Shown here piece by piece: positions 55,101 to 58,729 of a stretch of DNA of 64,000 nucleotides. The notes beneath the pieces were generated by a model. The model was not told the origin of the DNA. It saw only the letters and a list, made by a program, of their open reading frames with translations, and did no database searches. The translations under genes were made by a program, and so were the position numbers. Every line of letters starts with the position of its first letter. The stretch's first letter is position 1. The DNA comes from Limnohabitans sp. MMS-10A-192. GTDB lineage: Bacteria > Pseudomonadota > Gammaproteobacteria > Burkholderiales > Burkholderiaceae_C. The DNA is taken from assembly GCF_003063335.1 (NCBI RefSeq), contig NZ_NERX01000008.1:1-64000 (forward strand), written 5' to 3'.

Positions 55101-57258
55101 CAAGGGCACCGTCACCATCGGTGGTGTGGCGTACCAAGTGTTTGACCACAGCACCACCAAGGCCCAGGTCTTGGTGGGCGGTAACACACAGACGGCCGTT
55201 TCATCCAACGGCGTAGCCATCAGCAGCATGACGCTGGACACAGGCACAGCCGGTGACTTCATCACCAGCAACGGTGCAGCAGGCCGCACCGTCACCGGTA
55301 CCATTGCCACCGCCTTGTCGAGCGGCGACCGTGTGGAGGTGTATGCCGATGGCGTGCTGATCGGAAATGCCACTGTGTCAGGCACCAACTGGACCCTCAC
55401 CGACACCACCGCGCACACCGCAAACTGGACCTACACAGCCAAACTGGTGACGGCCTCGGGCACCACATCGGCCACCACCAATGTGGTGTACGACGGGGTG
55501 GAAGCAGCGCCAGCCATCACAGGCGTCACCGACTCCAAAGGCAATGCTGTGGCTTCGGGAGCCTTGACGAGCGGCAACTTTTTGTCGCAAACCGCGGCAT
55601 CGGATACCGCCACCAGCCCCGATTTCGCCTTTTACATTGACCATGTCGGCCCTAACGGCTTGACGAGCGACAGTAATTTGACCACCGGCCCCAAGACGGT
55701 CAACCCCATTTACGGGATTAATTTGGCTTATGGGCAAGAAGGCGGCATGTTTGATGCCCAAAACCCAACGGGTCCGGGTAGCAAGATCGAGATGGCCAGT
55801 AAAAACCTGATGACCTTGACCAAGGGGCAGGCCTACACGTTCTCCTTTGACGCCCACGCTGGAGCCCAGAACATTGACCCAACCCTTCCTACTCTTTCTT
55901 ACGCCACACAGATCAAATGGGTTTTGTTGGATGCCAACGGTGTCCAACAAGCGGATGTGACCCCTTGGTATTCAGGCCCTGGCCGAATCGAAAGAAATGC
56001 CAGCGCCTATGGTGAAGCCATTCGCTTGAACTCTCGCACTGACACGCAGGCTTATGGGGATGCGTTCGTGAATTACCAAACGAATTTCCTCAGCGACTTG
56101 CCCACAGGTCAGTACCGTCTGGCGCTGGCGTATGAAGGGGGTGGCACGAACGTGATGATTGACCGTACTTACTTCGGTGTTGCCAAGAACCCGATCAACT
56201 CGGTTTCGGGTACCGGCACAGCGGGCTCGCTGATCCAGCTGTACGACAACGGCACCACCACCGTGGTCGGCTCGACCACCGTGGCGGCCGATGGCACCTG
56301 GACGGTCAACGGCCTGAACCTGGCCGCAGGCACGCACAGCTTCACCGCCAAGTCCACCGACGGCGCCGGCACTGTGAGTGCGACATCTGCTGCCTTCAAT
56401 GCCACCGTGACCCCGGTTGCGCTGGACCTGAACCACGACGGGCAGATCGGCTACAGCCAAATCAAGATGGACTTGAACAGCGACGGCATTCTGGACACGA
56501 CCGCCTGGGTGGGCTCGAAAGACGGCTTGCTGGTGCACGACGTGTACGGCGACGGCTCGGTGCGCAGCACCAGCCAGTTCGCCTTTGCCCGCCACGCCGG
56601 CGAGACCGACTTGCAAGGCCTGGCCGCGCAGTTCGACAGCAACCACGACGGCGTGCTCGATGCCAAGGATGCGCAGTTCGGCGAGATGGCCGTCTGGCAA
56701 GACGCCAACCAAAACGGCGTGACCGATGCGGGCGAGGTCAAGCATCTGGCCGAAATGGGCATCAGCTCGATCAAGCTGAGCAGCGATGGCGTGGCGCGCA
56801 CGCCTGCGACGGGCGTGACCGAGTCGGGCCACAGCAGCGCACAGCTGGCCAATGGCAGCGACATGCTGGTGGCCGATGCGGCGTTCGCCTACGAGGCCTC
56901 GCAAGCGGCTGATCTGGTGCAAGCCAACGGCGGCGTGCTGAGCTTCAAGGCGGCCGACACCGTGGTCGATCTGAGCCGCTTTGTGGCGAACAACGCCTCC
57001 GCCACAGTGACGCAAGTGGACCTGACCGGCACCGGCGACAACACGCTGCGCCTGTCGCTGACCGACGTCCTGCAACAAGCCAACGCCAACGGCCAAGCCC
57101 TGCAAGTCAAAGGCAACGCAGGCGACACGCTGGAACTGTTCACACAAGGCACAACGCCTGTGCAAACCAGCACCACCGACTACGCCGCCTTCGACCTCGA
57201 CCGCAACGGCTCAGTAGACCTCCTCGTCGACCAAGCCGTGCGCGTGAGCATGAGCTAA
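37153..57258 (+). CDS. Giant BapA/LapA-like biofilm adhesin, 6701 residues
   Basis: One uninterrupted frame of 20 kb. Residues 1-130 form a BapA-prefix-like domain (MAQQFKVLVNAGKDEAAQTL), followed by an Ala/Gly/Leu-rich hydrophobic stretch (143-171), probably the cell-surface retention part. About 6200 residues of repeats follow. Bacterial Ig-like units have GSTATVTINGQTYPVTVN and NLPDGTY motifs (near residues 187, 785, 984 and 1195). Further units follow DTTPPTV, and five or more VCBS-like units carry GQYGTLKIGADGSYTYTV and QGANDAP. Three LDALAGDD/GGAGLDTL/SANDVLSLG modules start near 48960, 51650 and 54650. EF-hand-like loops (LDLNHDGQIG, MDLNSDGILD, FDSNHDGVLD, QDANQNGVTD) lie near residues 6425-6530. 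I saw no cysteine. Type I secretion is expected, but its genes are not in the window. Confidence 0.92.
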   Translation: MAQQFKVLVNAGKDEAAQTLLAEQGAGQRGRPLIIKAKAGAKYQLVEQGKGRGNDLAPDNIKAKRVGKHLHLMFETDTVADVIIEDYYDVMPEGYNGVIGKAENGSYYEYLTEDPTDPGLIPQLKDNVTAVTQALGGAEVSPAGAAIAVAAFPLLGALGLLGGAAAVAAAAKNNDTTTTTTTGKLDATAPNDSGVLGDNITNDATPTLSGTVPAGSTATVTINGQTYPVTVNADGTWKFTQPNNLPDGTYTPVLNVTTNGVTTTTNLTPFTVDTFTRVDIGSAGQVGTLNPISGTAEPGDTIVVKDVNGQVIGTATANSAGNWSFTPSAPLPAGAITATATDAAGNTATGTGNPVNANSSLKTALTIDPIAADNVLLANESGATTYTVTGKVTGAFAAGDVVFLSLNGKTYPAVVSADGTYSTLVSMADLKADPDTKIEGSITPTGGDPATAAQDYTVESGNVATQTALSIDPVTADNIINSAEGTGSIAITGKVTGKFSAGDTVTLTVNNKTFTGQVTADGSYSIAVPAADLKADADTRVDGTVTGTGGTLAKAIQDYGVDANVNPAPPASLKTALTIDPIAADNVLLANESGATTYTVTGKVTGAFAAGDVVFLSLNGKTYPAVVSADGTYSTLVSMADLKADPDTKIEGSITPTGGDPATAAQDYTVESGNVATQTALSIDPVTADNIMGSTESTGNIALTGKVTGKFSAGDVVKLTVAGVTYSGTAAADGSYSIPVPAASLLADSDTQVDGTVTGTGGTVAKAVQDYGVDPNINPNNTSTGALTPTAPNDSGVVGDNTTNDNTPSLSGKVPTGSSATVTINGQTYPVTVNPDGTWSFTQPTNLPDGTYYPVLNVTTGGVTTPTNITPFTIDTTPPTVAVISNASALATGETATITFTLSEKSTDFTADDVAVTGGTLSNFQQSATDPKVYTATFTPSSTGTSATVSVASDKFADAAANRNTDGAEANNTVSFKTNATITGALTAIAPNDSGVVGDNTTNDTTPTLNGKVPSGSTATVTINGQTYPVTVNPDGTWSFTNPTNLPDGTYTPQLNVTTNGVTTTTPITPFTIDTTPPTVIVTSGSSSLASGQTANITFTLSEVVSDFSNGDITVAGGTLSNLVQSATDPKVYTAVFTPTGTSANALATIGVASDKFSDAAANFNKDTLISPAPAGATYEANNSVTLTTNATVSGQLSAASDNSTGTPNDHKTNDATPELTGKVPAGSTATVTINGQTYPVTVAPDGSWTFTQPTNLPDGTYTPVLNVTTNGVTTPTNITPFTIDTTPPTVAITGTTNTLAAGQSTTLTFTLSEASNDLTGGDFVVAGGTLSALQQSAIDPKVYTATFTATPGTTTASTATVSIASDKFADAAGNLNKDGADANNLWTGSITPVPAPQPPASLKTALTIDPITGDNVVTLAESGATTYTVTGKVTGTFAAGDLVTLRLNDKPFYATVLADGTYSTVVPMADIKADSDTKIEGSVTGTAGQYATAAQDYTLETTNAVTQTALAIDPVTADNIIGSSESTGSIAITGRVTGKFSAGDVVKLTVAGVTYSGTAAADGSYSIPVPAASLIADSDTAVDGTVTGTGGTVAKAVQDYGVDPNINPGLVDKTPPTIVVARTNSATTTLDANGKETLVFTLSEASTTFDANDIVVFGGSGTITGFAAVPTSGTASTGYTQYTAVFTPTAGTNGTANIGVASGKFADNAGNLNQDTYLSPAPTGATTEVNNSVSVAYDTRNTNTVDNDKPNIQVSIDKTSLASGQTGTLSFILSEASTDFTLSDITVISGGGTVTNLQAVPGSNGTQYTATYTAGANAGNVLIGVAETTFSDAAGNFNADTYKGSATGTTAVSSTTAETNNWVQLTTTGSVDSAPPTVIVSRTGTGNVGSAGEAIVFTFSEGVATSSFTLSDIDATNGSMSNLVPVESSKTATGVYTQYTATYTPATGSAGTGSIGVAAGKFADTAGNNNLDTYNATADTVTGHIVETNNQVVLPIDATNSVDTTPPKIAISADKTTLAAGQTATITFTLSEASTDFVQSDVTTTGGSLSNWTRVNATTYTATYTATAGGQSTGSVHVDSNAFSDAAVNYNQDGADANNTVDFITNNGTDLTAPKIAISSNQASLTTGQTATITFTVSEATTDFDNTDIAVTGGALGTLTHVGVNAAGEDIYTAVFTPAANSTTPATIAVAAGKFRDASGNQNLDTYNATADNVTGHIVETNNIVTLTVNTSTVASTLNLTSDKATALEAGGAYSATGGATAGTNPTMAAASGVLSNDTGTSPTVTGIQKISDSTASPVTAGTTSGTGTSIVGQYGTLKIGADGSYTYTVNNTDAAVQALRTSANTVTDVFTYTASDASGNKTANLVVTVQGANDAPTVVIAEADKTGTVGIALTPFSVINNFADVDSGANGETATYSAAITGGGTWPSWLTFNPATGLFTGTPPTAGTTSVDVTRTDALGLTATDTFLITVNPAVDTTPPKIAISSNQASLTTGQTATITFTVSEATTDFDNTDIAVTGGALGTLTHVGVNAAGEDIYTAVFTPAANSTTPATIAVAAGKFRDASGNQNLDTYNATADNVSGHLVETNNIVTLSVNTTTVAAALVLANDSASALEAGGTANGTVGNNASGSVLTNDVGATPKVTGVQKITDTTATTVSANTTSSTGTSITGQYGTLVMGADGSYIYTIDNNNATVQSLKGSTNTLTEVFTYTANDGTGAKTANLVVTVQGANDAPVAVADVASATEAGGVANGTPGVNPTGNVLTNDTDVDLGDTKAVSAIMAGIAGTPSPVTAANAAADTTGITGAHGTLKIGTDGSYSYTVNQSDAAVEALLPTSTPLTDTFTYTVKDAAGLTSTQTIVISINGAIDVPAVNNSTATIDIVSATTDSGISSSDFITNDQTLSYAGTVTGWVPGLGDRVMLEFTDPLTGSVTTAFATPNSTGAWTWTDASRNPGTYILKATIVSATGTTAINTAAPVNGTNGGYDIQPVVIDTSVGTPAEINLAVSITTDANNNAFVNTTELGAATTFTSRATFDPTLAKPGMVITLSDGTTSTPITLTAAMVAAGFVEATFAKPAEGATQTVTAKLTDIAGNVGTATVSDSAALDTTAITVAVTRAGSGTVTTSEVITFTLSEASPDFAAANVDVTGGTLSNWTKVDATHYTATFTPTAGSNGTATVGVTFDKFSDTAGNLNKDTYVSSPASGYVNDGNNIQSFAFDTRVSASLALSNDTATAVEAGGTANGTAGTNPAIAATSGVLGNDTGATPTVTGIQKISDTTATAVTAGSTGGTGGTSIAGQYGTLVMGADGSYVYTVNNDNATVQALRTTANTLTDVFTYTAADASGTKTANLVVTVQGANDAPTLVIAEADKTVTAGNALTPFSILGNFADVDSTGNGETATYTTSALPSGVTFDAATGTFSGTPTTAGTTGITVTRTDAAGLTATDTFDIIVNPVVDATPPTIAINSNQASLTTGQTATITFTVSEATSDFAWNGSTGDVVVTGGNLSALNHVGVNAAGEDIYTAVFTPATNSTTPATIAVAAGKFHDGANNQNLDTYNASADSVSGHVVETNNIVTLSVNTAVVTALNLTNDTTTALEASGIVNGTAGTNPTGSVLGNDTGTSPTVTGIQLLSASTATAVNAGTNSTSGTPITGQYGTLKIGADGSYVYTVDNANANVQALRTTSNTLTEVFTYTATDSSGSKTASLAVTIQGANDAPTVVVQEADKTATVGNALTPFSIANNFADVDSTANGETATYTATVGGTALPGWLSFNAATGTFSGTPTAAGTTTVTVTRTDAGGLSVTDTFDIVTTLPVIATTVSFSSMTKDSGTTANADWTTNDASAGRLVSGDISAPLATGEVVKVYANGVLVGNAVVNGTKWEITDLGGYSANWTYTAQVVGAASNTGPMSANRLVTLSAADDATATVSGTGSTEAMTYTSGVLDALAGDDTITASSAGLQAILAAGGMIKGGAGLDTLELAAGTTLNLGTLTTNQTVRSIEQVEVITMQGNNSILSMTANDVLSLGATNTGSSSASNTSTMAPYSFAATTQTAIGSGATAVTPTGTTSSADKVQMVIHGASGDTLNLNKLAVDGVTTAGAQGNTGLEGFWDYKGQVTINSVVYKVYNHSTTQAQVLVDVDVTMNIDPPAALALALSNDIANAIEAGGTVNATAGTNPSGNVLGNDQGASPTVTAVQLISNASATAVTASTTSSTGTTITGQYGTLRMGADGSYSYAVDNANATVQGLRTASNTLSEVFTYTANDGTGPKTANLVVTIQGANDAPTLVVAEPDKTGLLVGTAINSFSVAGNFADVDSTANGETATYTASPLPAGITFNAATGTFSGTPTAAGTTSVTVTRTDAGGLSVSDTFDIVIADVITKTVAFSSMTKDSGTVVVGDNDNWLTSDASAGRLVSGTISAALGTNEVVKVYANGTEIGSARVVGQAWDITDLNGYNASANWTYTAKVVNTSTNSSGVLATQVVTTDFAEAAPVITGVFDSEAAGATTIANNGSTVNPIQQVSGTASANAMVYLYDNTSTNLVGSAMADANGNWEVSGFGVLPKANTFSAKQVDVHGNESSLSNLWNVTTTASGGFNGNFDSGGNTGFATDMTLLTAASSFNYVRQRFGFAVLDKPIAYDLNNNPQTVLATLTQSAATTWNGTDTWSQKTYAPDTSVAFEEYEKGYNTFLSLASGKIYYGSFDSYGGVGQLGVLWGSQVDVVKGQTYQFSFDYWNTAVGQYSPAQTTFIRALIDGQQVMATQNRSTGSVTINYTATSTGQIDLTLGAMGWGSGGDFALDNVSFAATTANNGSLVPGSRPGFTESADGTSAAPIAYNGGPMDALGGNDFLGAAAGANLQSLLATGGSYIDGGAGVDTLVLNAGTTLNLNALTVNQTVQPIQQVEVFKLQGTSTLTLSANDVLSLGGANATTMTGYSFAGSSGKVQLVVDATSTDNLVLTPLTTDAVTTNGMLGNTGLAGTWSAAGTATIGSTTYSVYNHSTTDAQVLVAGGATVTPSANVNATQSVVITKVENTGAGAVYSEEFNGGTSTVSANLLNATSPPTYTSTTAINTAATKITTGAWEITTEDIWNSWQANQSFVPVNELYLRSGATAPTNNTYNNAVDNMLGTDAKLQLGLDANEGGGGNDSRLYNFTSTAGPFTSISMKTFGLNNSAYGSSPTQWAYPQVVFRDADGNVVHRVDFLTLNSTTKLDMLNVTLPPGITATSFEFRTINADRWFIDDLSMTAASNEIVPHLGTTADTTHKISGTYATTLNAGEVIKIYDATGTVYLGDAIVDPATKTWTFESPTPAAVGTHPYVAKIESSGSAVVATSNTYTVKILGAGQLDIASISTDSGTAGDFITNDNTLVYNGTLPQALATGEKVLVQIYAANGTTLLRSNAVSPAAGSTTWTWDDTAAAALADGNYVIKATIVATDGVTAVASYGARGTDTQPMVIDSAPPAQTVTFTSMTKDSGIAGANADWTTADASAGRLISGAVSAPLGANDVLKIYANGVEIGNATVSGTQWTITDPAAYSANWTYTAKVVDVAGGMGPQASQGITLDNTETAAVISSVTESGVATAITDGSGTVASAKVITTVSGTGTAGDVVYVYDNSSTNLIGSATVAAGGAWSITGLTLASGAHTFAAVQRDALGNISPNSNLFKLAAGQVNTAGNMLAAVRLEEEGGWAFSQSNMTNTALNFYPGKAVNSGPGYETFRVFFKDGGMSSVSITFSQLPDLQSSADKTQIRFYDANGDLLGMTQNGFFASLLTINNTSPQVYTFNSGTFLNGQLAARMEISAGVSTAYTISNLGLTPGNTNTLTANTPLGVVGTSGVDAMTYNGGAMSGLGGDDVITAQVSTVQAQLAAGGSINGGSGVDTLKLQAGTTLDLTAITGNQTVKNIQEVEIFQMQGQSTLTMSANDVLSLGATDLAGYSFSSSNTASAGKVQFVVQGTATDKLKLSHLASDALGSNTGTLPGEWQDKGTVTIGGVAYQVFDHSTTKAQVLVGGNTQTAVSSNGVAISSMTLDTGTAGDFITSNGAAGRTVTGTIATALSSGDRVEVYADGVLIGNATVSGTNWTLTDTTAHTANWTYTAKLVTASGTTSATTNVVYDGVEAAPAITGVTDSKGNAVASGALTSGNFLSQTAASDTATSPDFAFYIDHVGPNGLTSDSNLTTGPKTVNPIYGINLAYGQEGGMFDAQNPTGPGSKIEMASKNLMTLTKGQAYTFSFDAHAGAQNIDPTLPTLSYATQIKWVLLDANGVQQADVTPWYSGPGRIERNASAYGEAIRLNSRTDTQAYGDAFVNYQTNFLSDLPTGQYRLALAYEGGGTNVMIDRTYFGVAKNPINSVSGTGTAGSLIQLYDNGTTTVVGSTTVAADGTWTVNGLNLAAGTHSFTAKSTDGAGTVSATSAAFNATVTPVALDLNHDGQIGYSQIKMDLNSDGILDTTAWVGSKDGLLVHDVYGDGSVRSTSQFAFARHAGETDLQGLAAQFDSNHDGVLDAKDAQFGEMAVWQDANQNGVTDAGEVKHLAEMGISSIKLSSDGVARTPATGVTESGHSSAQLANGSDMLVADAAFAYEASQAADLVQANGGVLSFKAADTVVDLSRFVANNASATVTQVDLTGTGDNTLRLSLTDVLQQANANGQALQVKGNAGDTLELFTQGTTPVQTSTTDYAAFDLDRNGSVDLLVDQAVRVSMS
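38230..39229 (+). repeat. Tandem 636-bp (212-residue) duplication inside the adhesin gene
   Basis: The module beginning SLKTALTIDPIAADNVLLAN at 38230 recurs at 38866, a distance of exactly 636 bp. The first 120 residues are almost identical in protein and differ at only scattered third positions in DNA. A third, more diverged relative starts near 41359 (SLKTALTIDPITGDNVVTLA). This is a recent tandem duplication. Confidence 0.88.
43498..44960 (+). repeat. Near-identical 370-bp repeat pair 1101 bp apart in the adhesin gene
   Basis: KIAISSNQASLTTGQTATIT begins at 43498 and again at 44599, and the two copies match almost base for base for about 370 bp up to the VETNNIVTL segment. A third, more diverged copy starts near 47544. 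The pair brackets a VCBS-like plus putative-Ig unit, so recombination between the copies would delete or duplicate 367 residues in frame. Confidence 0.85.
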
Positions 57259-57261
57259 AGA

Positions 57262-57790
57262 ATGGACCCCGGATCGGGGCCGGGGTGACATATGTGCTTC
57301 GCAAGGGCTAAAGAGTGGACCCCGGATCGAGTCCGGGGTGACAGTTGTTGTGCGGGGTGACAACTCCCTAATGTCATCCCGTGCGCCATTAAATGTCATC
57401 CCGGGCGCCAGTAAATGTCATCCCGGGCTTGACCCGGGATCCATGACTTCGAGTGCGCTTCGCGAGGGCTAAAGAATGGACCCCGGCTCGAGTCCGGGGT
57501 GACAAATGTGCTTCGCAAGGGCTAAGAAGTGGACCCCGGCTCGGGGGCCGGGGTGACAGTTGTTGTGCGGGGTGACAACTCCCTAATGTCATCCCGTGCG
57601 CCAGTAAATGTCATCCCGGGCGCCAGTAAATGTCATCCCGGGCTTGACCCGGGATCCATGTTTTCAAGTGCGCTTCGCGAGGGCTAAAGAGTGGACCCCG
57701 GATCGAGTCCGGGGTGACAAATGTGCTTCGCAAGTGCTAAGAAGTGGACCCCGGCTCGGGGGCCGGGGTGACAGTTGTTGTGCGGGGTGA
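57262..57790. repeat. Higher-order repeat array, 215-bp period, built from family A palindromes
   Basis: The 708 bp after the adhesin stop contain no gene up to the GIY-YIG start. Family A units occur in both orientations, for example reversed at 57262-57290 and 57315-57343 and forward at 57417-57445. They are separated by fixed linkers (TGTGCTTCGCAAGGGCTAA, ACAGTTGTTGTGCGGGGTGA). The marker ACAGTTGTTG recurs at 57341, 57556 and 57771, so whole blocks of 215 bp are tandemly repeated about 2.4 times. Another related block lies at 58277-58438. Confidence 0.9.
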
Positions 57791-57791
57791 C

Positions 57792-57885
57792 AAGCCCCAA
57801 CCACTTCTCAAGCCCCCAACCACTTCTCAAGCCCCCAACCACTTCTCAAGCCCCCAACCACTTCTCAAGCCCCCAACCACTTCTC
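57792..57885. repeat. 19-bp minisatellite, five copies
   Basis: AAGCCCCCAACCACTTCTC is repeated head to tail: one 18-bp copy at 57792-57809, then four 19-bp copies ending at 57885. It directly follows the 215-bp array and precedes the GIY-YIG gene by about 80 bases. Confidence 0.93.
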
Positions 57886-57966
57886 AAGCCCGTGGCCGTT
57901 ACAAACGCTCACGCTTGAGTTTGTCAAAAGGCATGACAAAAGTGGTGGTGGCTTTTAGCCTTGGGC

Positions 57967-58251
57967 ATGGCTTACTTTGTCTACATCCTCGCCAGCCAGC
58001 GCCACGGCACGCTTTATGTAGGCGTGACCAACAACCTGGTGCGGCGCATTCATGAGCACCGCGAAAAACTCATTGAGGGTTTCACGTCGCAATACAACGT
58101 GACGCGGCTGGTCTGGTTCGATCAAACCGACAGCATCGAAGAAGCCATCACCCACGAAAAACGCCTCAAGCGCTGGCGTCGTGAATGGAAGATCGAGCTG
58201 ATTGAAAAGACCAATCCGGCTTGGGATGATTTGTACGACGGGATCTTGTGA
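57967..58251 (+). CDS. Small GIY-YIG nuclease-family protein embedded in repeats
   Basis: A 94-residue single-domain GIY-YIG protein of the UPF0213/YhbQ-like type. The paired motif reads YFVYILAS...GTLYVGVTNN, followed by the catalytic arginine segment LVRRIHEHR. The metal-binding glutamate is probably in the helix ITHEKRLKRWRR, and a C-terminal NPAWDDLYDGIL completes the family pattern. The ATG at 57967 is preferred to a TTG at 57961. The gene is bounded on both sides by copies of the same palindromic repeat block and has no other neighbour within 475 bases on either side. This raises the possibility that the protein acts on those palindromes, as RAYT transposases act on REP sequences. That link is inference. 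Confidence 0.88.
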   Translation: MAYFVYILASQRHGTLYVGVTNNLVRRIHEHREKLIEGFTSQYNVTRLVWFDQTDSIEEAITHEKRLKRWRREWKIELIEKTNPAWDDLYDGIL

Positions 58252-58276
58252 GGTGTGCGCTGCGCGGGGGAGGGCG

Positions 58277-58438
58277 TGGACCCCGGCTCGGGGGTCGGGG
58301 TGACATTTGTGCTGCGCAAGGGCTAAAGAATGGACCCCGGATCAAGTCCGGGGTGACAGTTGTTGTGCGGGGTGACAACTCCCTAACGTCATCACGTGCG
58401 CCAGTAAATGTCATCCCGGGCTTGACCCGGGATCCATG
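58277..58438. repeat. Family A repeat block on the far side of the GIY-YIG gene
   Basis: Units at 58277-58305 and 58330-58358 (reversed) and 58410-58438 (forward) share the linkers of the 215-bp array, including ACAGTTGTTGTGCGGGGTGA. They repeat the unit order of the upstream array, so the nuclease gene sits between two copies of one block. Confidence 0.9.
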
Positions 58439-58479
58439 ACTTTGAGGGCGATTCCTGGCTCCGCTGCCCGCCAAAAAAA

Positions 58480-58615
58480 TCACAAAACAAATATTAAAAA
58501 CATTACAAGCGGTAAAAGTAACATCTACGGTAAAAACGTTAATTAGATAATCACAAATACACCGTTTATTTAATCGTAAGAATTATAAAAAGACGATTCT
58601 ACTTACATGTTAACC
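58480..58615 (+). promoter_or_regulatory. AT-rich promoter region before the polysaccharide export gene
   Basis: This stretch is markedly AT-rich in a GC-rich genome and contains CGGTAAAA twice (58510-58517 and 58528-58535, 18 bp apart). Several TTTATTTAAT/TTAATTAG-like boxes could serve as a -10. It is probably the main promoter of the export locus and a target for regulation or nucleoid proteins. No gene is seen between 58439 and 58729. Confidence 0.5.
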
Positions 58616-58729
58616 AGTAAAATTTGCCGACTTCACAGCGCCCCCAGTGGCGCTGTTTTTTGTGCCCATTTCTGGTTCAGCGCAACCACCGGGCACTGCG
58701 GTAGCCTGCCCGTCACCCCCCCCACACCC

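Noticed and set aside
57211..57790. Short frames across the palindromic array (60-67 residues)
   Set aside because: They translate only the repeat units and appear in several frames and both strands.
57262..57885. CRISPR array
   Set aside because: Repeats are palindromes in both orientations with conserved, not unique, linkers; the 19-bp tandem has no spacers; no cas genes are present.
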